This document shows positions 59,869-64,000 of a stretch of DNA of 64,000 bases, piece after piece. The stretch comes from Flavobacterium sp. HTF (GTDB taxonomy: Bacteria > Bacteroidota > Bacteroidia > Flavobacteriales > Flavobacteriaceae). The DNA is taken from the NCBI RefSeq assembly GCF_003105115.1, contig NZ_QETH01000017.1, positions 1 to 64,000 of the forward strand, in the 5' to 3' direction. Position 1 is the first letter of the stretch; each line of letters starts with the position of its first letter. The position numbers and the translations under genes were made by a program. Under the pieces are notes generated by a model, which saw nothing but the letters and a program-made list of their open reading frames with translations, was not told the origin of the DNA and searched no databases.

Positions 59869-59903
59869 AAACTTTGGGCCTTAGCGCCTTTCGGTAAATC
59901 AGA

Positions 59904-60863
59904 TTACTTCAACAAAAACCCCAATCGAATCGACCCAAAGAAATATCCTCTGTTTGTATCATTAACATCGCCTTCTAATTCCCTGCCACGGTAGATAAAA
60001 GAATATGACATGTTGAAATTATTGTGTCTGTATTTCAATCCAAACTCTGCATTAAAACGAAGCGGTACCAAATCATACGTAATCGGACTTGTATCGTTAA
60101 ACATACTGCCTTCTATCGTGGCATCATAAAACTGGTAATTGACACTTGGCATGGCGTAGAAATAAAATTCGCTGATGTTTGGCTGCGCGTCTGCACTTAC
60201 AGAAGCATCATGAAGATTGGAATCGTAAACGGGAAGCAGTTTCTTAAATCCGATCCGGGTTAAAAAACCGGTTGAAACGCCTGTGAAAATAGTACCCAGA
60301 TTAGCTTCTGACTGAAAATGAAGATCTACAAAATCATTATGTTTTGACGGAAACAATTTCTTCGAATACATCACATGCGCCTGAACTGCTAAAGCGTTAT
60401 GCAACTGGTTTTCCCAGCCGTATACTTTTTTATATCCAATAATTTTATGAAATCCGACCTGTGTTTCCTCACCCAAAGCATTGGGTCCCATATACCCCAA
60501 TTGAAAATCGGTTTTGAGAACAGATTCACTTTGGTAAAAAAAACTTCTTCCGCCTTCGGCAAAAAGATAGGCTGTAAAAGGGCGGTCGTTTAAGTCAACA
60601 GCTTCCTTATTTATAAAACGCGGATTATAAATATATTGTCCTATACGGAATTCCGTGATTTTTTTCTTGATTTTGGGGTTCTCGTTTTTGGATAAAAACC
60701 GATAAAAAATTTCCAGTCCATTGGTATAATACATATCGTTTTTAGACGAAGTGTATAAATCGTTATCGGTTATAAACCCTATTTCGGTAGTTTTTCCTTG
60801 TCCAAAAATAAATGTCGATGTCAATATTAACAGCACAAGAACGGCTTTTTTATTTCCCATCAT
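59904..60863 (-). CDS. lipid A deacylase LpxR-family protein
   Basis: A 319-residue outer-membrane protein with signal peptide (MMGNKKAVLVLLILTSTFIFG). LpxR-type motifs: ITDNDLYTSSKNDMYYTNGLEIFY (described in parts), ERIGQYIYNP-like FRIGQYIYNP, and LLAFGEGGRS-like AYLFAEGGRSFFYQ, plus the C-terminal FNMSYSFIYRGRELEG. It would remove the 3'-acyl chain of lipid A in the outer leaflet. Overlaps mtgA by 14 bp at its start. Confidence 0.88.
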   Translation of the reverse strand: MMGNKKAVLVLLILTSTFIFGQGKTTEIGFITDNDLYTSSKNDMYYTNGLEIFYRFLSKNENPKIKKKITEFRIGQYIYNPRFINKEAVDLNDRPFTAYLFAEGGRSFFYQSESVLKTDFQLGYMGPNALGEETQVGFHKIIGYKKVYGWENQLHNALAVQAHVMYSKKLFPSKHNDFVDLHFQSEANLGTIFTGVSTGFLTRIGFKKLLPVYDSNLHDASVSADAQPNISEFYFYAMPSVNYQFYDATIEGSMFNDTSPITYDLVPLRFNAEFGLKYRHNNFNMSYSFIYRGRELEGDVNDTNRGYFFGSIRLGFLLK

Positions 60864-61623
60864 AATTTATTTTTCCGACAGCGCGCATTTCGCGAACGAT
60901 TCTTTCCTTACGTCTGTTAATATAACTTGAAGATCCTGTTGCTTTAAATTTTCTCGGATTTGGCAATATGGCGGCGATTCCGGCTGCCTGCATTGGGGTC
61001 AGGCTCGAAGCGTCACGACGGTACCAATGTTCGGTTGCTGCGTATGCCCCGTAAACACCGTCACCCATTTCGATACTGTTCAGGTAAACTTCCATGATAC
61101 GCTCTTTGCCCCAGATCACTTCAATCAAAACCGTAAAATAAGCTTCTAATCCTTTACGGAAATAGCTTTTTCCCTGCCATAAAAAAACATTTTTGGCTGT
61201 TTGCTGCGAAATGGTGCTACCGCCACGAATCCTTCGGCCGCGTTCGTTGCTTTTATATGCTTTTTGAAGTGCTTTGAAATCAAAACCATTGTGGCTCAAA
61301 AATGTTCCGTCTTCGCTTGCAATAACGGCTTTTTGCAAATTCATTGAAATCTTTTCAATAGGTTCCCAGTCGTGATCAAAATAGACTGCTTTTCCGTCTA
61401 ATTTGTTTTCGATGGCACGAATTAACATTAGCGGAGTAAACGGAACCGGTATGTATTTAAACAAAATAACAGATCCGATTGAAAGTCCGAAAAACCATAA
61501 AAATAATTTTATAAAAAACCATTTTACTTTTTCTCCAAAAGACCTGTTTGACTTCTTTGAAGAAGATTTTGGCTTAGGTTTACTTGCTGTTGTTTTTTTT
61601 GGTGCTGGTTTTTTTACTGCCAT
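60850..61623 (-). CDS. mtgA: monofunctional biosynthetic peptidoglycan transglycosylase
   Basis: Start at 61623 (257 residues, MAVKKPAPKKTT), chosen since the upstream extension runs into the FAD gene and adds no motif. A Lys/Pro/Ser-rich cytosolic N-terminus, one membrane helix (KWFFIKLFLWFFGLSIGSVI) and a GT51 domain with ASEDGTFLSHNGFD (catalytic Glu), RRIRGGSTISQQTAKNVFLW and YLNSIEMGDGVYGA. It polymerises lipid II into glycan strands. Its ATG overlaps the FAD gene stop (TAATG). Confidence 0.95.
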   Translation of the reverse strand: MAVKKPAPKKTTASKPKPKSSSKKSNRSFGEKVKWFFIKLFLWFFGLSIGSVILFKYIPVPFTPLMLIRAIENKLDGKAVYFDHDWEPIEKISMNLQKAVIASEDGTFLSHNGFDFKALQKAYKSNERGRRIRGGSTISQQTAKNVFLWQGKSYFRKGLEAYFTVLIEVIWGKERIMEVYLNSIEMGDGVYGAYAATEHWYRRDASSLTPMQAAGIAAILPNPRKFKATGSSSYINRRKERIVREMRAVGKINYDGK

Positions 61624-62735
61624 TATATTAAATCTGCTAATTCTGTTCCTATTAAACTTCCGATTGCGACACCCATGCCGCCCAGACGCACTCCACAAAA
61701 CACGTTTTCAGAGAGTTGCTGTACAACGGGATTTTTGCTGTTCCCTACTCCCATGATACCGCTCCAGCGGTGAGCGATCTGAAATTCCTGATTTGGTAAA
61801 ATTACATTTTTCAGCAAATCTTCCAATTTATTTTGGACAATTTTCGTTTGTCCGAATTCGGTTGTGGTTTCTGTTTCAAAATCCAGATTCCGGCCGCCGC
61901 CAAGTAAAATCCTGTCGCCGATATTTCTAAAATAATAATACCCGCGATCAAGGTGAAAAGTTCCTTTTATATCTAAATCCGGAATGGGTTCTGTAATTAA
62001 AACCTGCGCCCTGGCCGGCTGAACTGCGCCTTTTGTCAGCGCATTTGCAAATCCGTTTGTGGCAAAAAGTATTTTTTTTGAGGTAAAACTAAAATCGTTC
62101 AAAACCACTTCTACTTCATTTCCTTTGTCCAGATAAGAAGTCACCGTTTGCTGATTTAAAATCAGGATATCGGCTGCAACTGCCTGTTTTAGCAATTCCT
62201 GCATCATATTTCCTGTATCTATCTGAGCTTCAAAAGGATTAAAAATCAGATATTCCTGAATATTTTCAAAACCAAACCGGTCAACTTCTTTGCTGAAAAC
62301 GTCCGCTTTAAAAAGTGGTTTCAGGATTTCGTTTATAAAAGGCAATTTATTTATACAATCATTAAAACCTCTTTCATCATCTTTCAGAAAAACTTCGTAT
62401 CCGCCGTGAGGCTTAAAATCAATCGCGGTATCTCCTAATCTTTTTCGCAGCAACTGCAAACCCTGCCAGCGTTTTTCAATTAGCTTTATGACATCTTCCT
62501 CAGAATGTGTTTTTAAATCCTCGATGATTTCAGAAAGGCTTCCAAAGCAGGCAAAACCGGCATTTTTTGTACTGGCTCCCTGTGGCAGCATTCCTCTTTC
62601 TAAAACCAGAATTTTTGCAGCCGGAAATCTTTCGCGCAGGCGCAATCCTGCATGCAGACCTACAATACCGCTTCCGACGATTGTGTAATCGACATTTGTA
62701 AACCAATTTTTAAGTTCCCAGTAACTTAATTCCAT
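61623..62735 (-). CDS. FAD-dependent oxidoreductase (DAO family)
   Basis: A 370-residue DAO-family flavoprotein: YTIVGSGIVGLHAGLRLRERFP (GxGxxG with following acidic Glu in LVLERG), GASTKNAGFACFGS, and C-terminal GAVQPARAQVLITEPI and GIMGVGNSKNPVVQQL. It resembles glycine/D-amino-acid or gamma-glutamylputrescine oxidases; substrate is not readable. It is directly followed by mtgA, sharing one base. Confidence 0.9.
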   Translation of the reverse strand: MELSYWELKNWFTNVDYTIVGSGIVGLHAGLRLRERFPAAKILVLERGMLPQGASTKNAGFACFGSLSEIIEDLKTHSEEDVIKLIEKRWQGLQLLRKRLGDTAIDFKPHGGYEVFLKDDERGFNDCINKLPFINEILKPLFKADVFSKEVDRFGFENIQEYLIFNPFEAQIDTGNMMQELLKQAVAADILILNQQTVTSYLDKGNEVEVVLNDFSFTSKKILFATNGFANALTKGAVQPARAQVLITEPIPDLDIKGTFHLDRGYYYFRNIGDRILLGGGRNLDFETETTTEFGQTKIVQNKLEDLLKNVILPNQEFQIAHRWSGIMGVGNSKNPVVQQLSENVFCGVRLGGMGVAIGSLIGTELADLI

Positions 62736-62855
62736 TTGCGTATTTATATAAATTCCAATCTTGGGTTAAATTACAAATTTTTAAATTCCAAATTCCAAAA
62801 AAAATGCTTTTAACCTGTTTTTTTCACAACTTCATCAATTACTTTCATTCACTAT

Positions 62856-62915
62856 TTCATGCTGAGCGAAGTCGAAATCTCGTTAATGCGTAACCTTCGA
62901 CTTCTCAGGTGACAA
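62856..62915. repeat. hairpin fragment, GCTGAGCGAAGTCGAA type
   Basis: ATGCTGAGCGAAGTCGAA and TTCGACTTCTCAGGTGAC form an imperfect stem across 60 bp. It may be a shortened member of the palindromic repeat group in this window or another dispersed hairpin. It fills part of the 347 bp gap before the peptidase gene. Confidence 0.55.
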
Positions 62916-62950
62916 CCATAATTATAAATCTTAAAGAAATTTGGAATTTC

Positions 62951-63031
62951 TCCCAAGGCTTCGGGATTGGAATTTCATAATTGGGAATTTAACAATAATT
63001 GGGATTTGGAATTTATCCCGAAGCTTCGGGA
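62951..63031. repeat. two TCCCGA-N4-TCGGGA hairpin words with GGAATTT flanks
   Basis: TCCCAAGGCTTCGGGA (62951-62966) and TCCCGAAGCTTCGGGA (63016-63031), each followed by TTGGAATTT, with the GGGATTTGGAATTT word before the second. The same composite is at 14963-15030. Confidence 0.6.
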
Positions 63032-63082
63032 TTGGAATTTAAAATTCGTACTTTTAGCGCCACAAAAAAATAGAATATCAAT

Positions 63083-64000
63083 ATGAAAAAAGTATTATTT
63101 ACAACCTTAATGATGATGAGTTTAAGCGCTATCGGACAGAATGTAATGTCACCGGAATTGTTATGGAAATTAGGAAGAGTAACTCCGCTCGGACTTTCAA
63201 AAGATGAAAAAAACATTGTTTTTAAGGTTACAACTCCTTCTGTAGAAGAAAACAAATCAAGTTCTAAATTTTACATTTTGCCTGTAACGGGCGGAAATGC
63301 AACTGAAATTAAAGACACTAAAGAAGTGTTAACAGACAAAAATATTTCGCCTGACGGAAAGTTTTTGGTTTACAACGAAGAAGTAAAAATTGATAAGGTT
63401 TTAGGAAAAGATTTTTATCCGTCTTTGGATAAATCTGATGCCCAGATTTATGACGGTTTAGATTATCGTCACTGGGACACGTGGAATGAAGGAAAATTCA
63501 ACCATGTTTTTTATAAAGAAAACAAAAAGGATGCTGTCGGAACTGACATCTTAAAAGGAGAAACTTTTGACAGCCCGCAAAAACCTTTTGGCGGTGACGA
63601 AGATTATATCTGGTCGCCTGACGGAAAAAGTATTTTGTATGTGTGCAAGAAAAAAGCCGGAACTGCTTATGCCATTTCAACTAATACCAACATTTATGAG
63701 TACAATTTAGAAACTCAGAAAACGGTAAACAGAACCGAAGATAATTTGGGTTATGATACGGCTCCCCAATTTTCACCAACAGGAAACCTTAGCTGGCTTC
63801 AAATGAAACGTGATGGTTATGAAGCGGATAAAAATGATATTATTGTTGATTTTAAAGGTTTAAAAATAAACCTGACTTCAAACTGGGACGGGACTGTTGA
63901 TCATTTTATCTGGAGCAAAGATGGCAAAAAAGTATATTTTGCAGCTCCGGTTGATGGTACGAAACAACTTTTTGAAGTTAATTTTCCCGGGTTGACCAAA
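63083..64000 (+). CDS. S9 family peptidase (prolyl oligopeptidase type), 3' end outside window
   Basis: Read by hand from the ATG at 63083; 306 codons are open to the right edge. A signal peptide MKKVLFTTLMMMSLSAIG is followed by a beta-propeller N-domain typical of S9 enzymes: VMSPELLWKLGRVTPLGLS, NISPDGKFLVYNEE, DYIWSPDGKSILYVC and TAPQFSPTGNLSWLQM. The catalytic hydrolase domain is beyond the edge, so the final call depends on the missing part. It probably cleaves peptides in the periplasm. Confidence 0.88.
   Translation, partial: MKKVLFTTLMMMSLSAIGQNVMSPELLWKLGRVTPLGLSKDEKNIVFKVTTPSVEENKSSSKFYILPVTGGNATEIKDTKEVLTDKNISPDGKFLVYNEEVKIDKVLGKDFYPSLDKSDAQIYDGLDYRHWDTWNEGKFNHVFYKENKKDAVGTDILKGETFDSPQKPFGGDEDYIWSPDGKSILYVCKKKAGTAYAISTNTNIYEYNLETQKTVNRTEDNLGYDTAPQFSPTGNLSWLQMKRDGYEADKNDIIVDFKGLKINLTSNWDGTVDHFIWSKDGKKVYFAAPVDGTKQLFEVNFPGLTK

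Overview
The window is AT-rich chromosomal DNA from a member of the Bacteroidota, most likely a Flavobacterium. The signs are: promoter -7 boxes of the TAnnTTTG type, almost no Shine-Dalgarno sequences, family-specific genes (DUF4271, DUF4296, DUF3098, DUF5686, ftsX-DUF3098-uppP-truB order), many short lipoproteins with SCxx lipoboxes, a TonB-dependent receptor, and a DxQxH dihydroorotase of the Bacteroidota type. Most of the window is ordinary core genome: pyrC, hemD, leuS, ftsX, uppP, truB, pyrH, frr, asnS, rpoN, tdk, rsmI, recJ, lpxH, queD and mtgA.

Layout. 1-2.2 kb: an SdpC-SdpA-SdpB antimicrobial-peptide operon on the minus strand, running off the left edge, divergent from a small XRE regulator. 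2.8-9.5 kb: housekeeping genes in short convergent and divergent units. 9.6-14.8 kb: a NarL/TPR-kinase two-component pair, a small lipoprotein, and an ECF sigma factor with a membrane partner and a hydrolase. 15-18 kb: leuS with an insertion before KMSKS. 18.2-21.3 kb: a ModE-type regulator with two palindromes in front of it, a TonB-dependent receptor and a Moco-domain lipoprotein, apparently one metal/cofactor locus. 21.7-29.6 kb: cell-wall, translation and nucleotide genes and a large DUF5686 outer-membrane protein. 29.9-36.7 kb: a cation/proton antiporter, a LytTR two-component system, a Gdx-type SMR exporter and an RND/MMPL transporter. 37-53 kb: asnS, rpoN, tdk, rsmI, recJ, a heptaheme cytochrome lipoprotein, lpxH, queD and an enoyl-CoA hydratase. 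53.3-54.4 kb and 57-60 kb are accessory regions. 60-64 kb: LpxR-like deacylase, mtgA, an FAD oxidase and the start of an S9 peptidase.

The most unusual material is in the accessory regions. (1) At 53.3-54.0 kb a functional-looking tRNA-Ala(GGC) is preceded by two tandem tRNA-like copies whose anticodon arm is replaced by a different hairpin built on TCCCGAT/ATCGGGA. It is followed by a GIY-YIG nuclease gene whose stop codon lies inside a third tRNA fragment, where both the anticodon arm and the T-loop are replaced by the same hairpin word. (2) At 59.2-59.9 kb a second GIY-YIG gene sits between two near-identical direct repeats of about 122 bp, each itself a long palindrome. Members of that palindrome family also lie near 29.8, 37.4 and 54.1 kb, the last next to the first GIY-YIG gene. 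This suggests a small nuclease/palindrome mobile cassette comparable in logic to REP/RAYT. (3) At 57.25 kb two divergent genes, an S24 repressor and a secreted protein, have both lost their 5' ends at one point. (4) The Sdp operon is a candidate toxin-peptide system in a Gram-negative host. No rRNA, CRISPR array, prophage or IS element was recognised.
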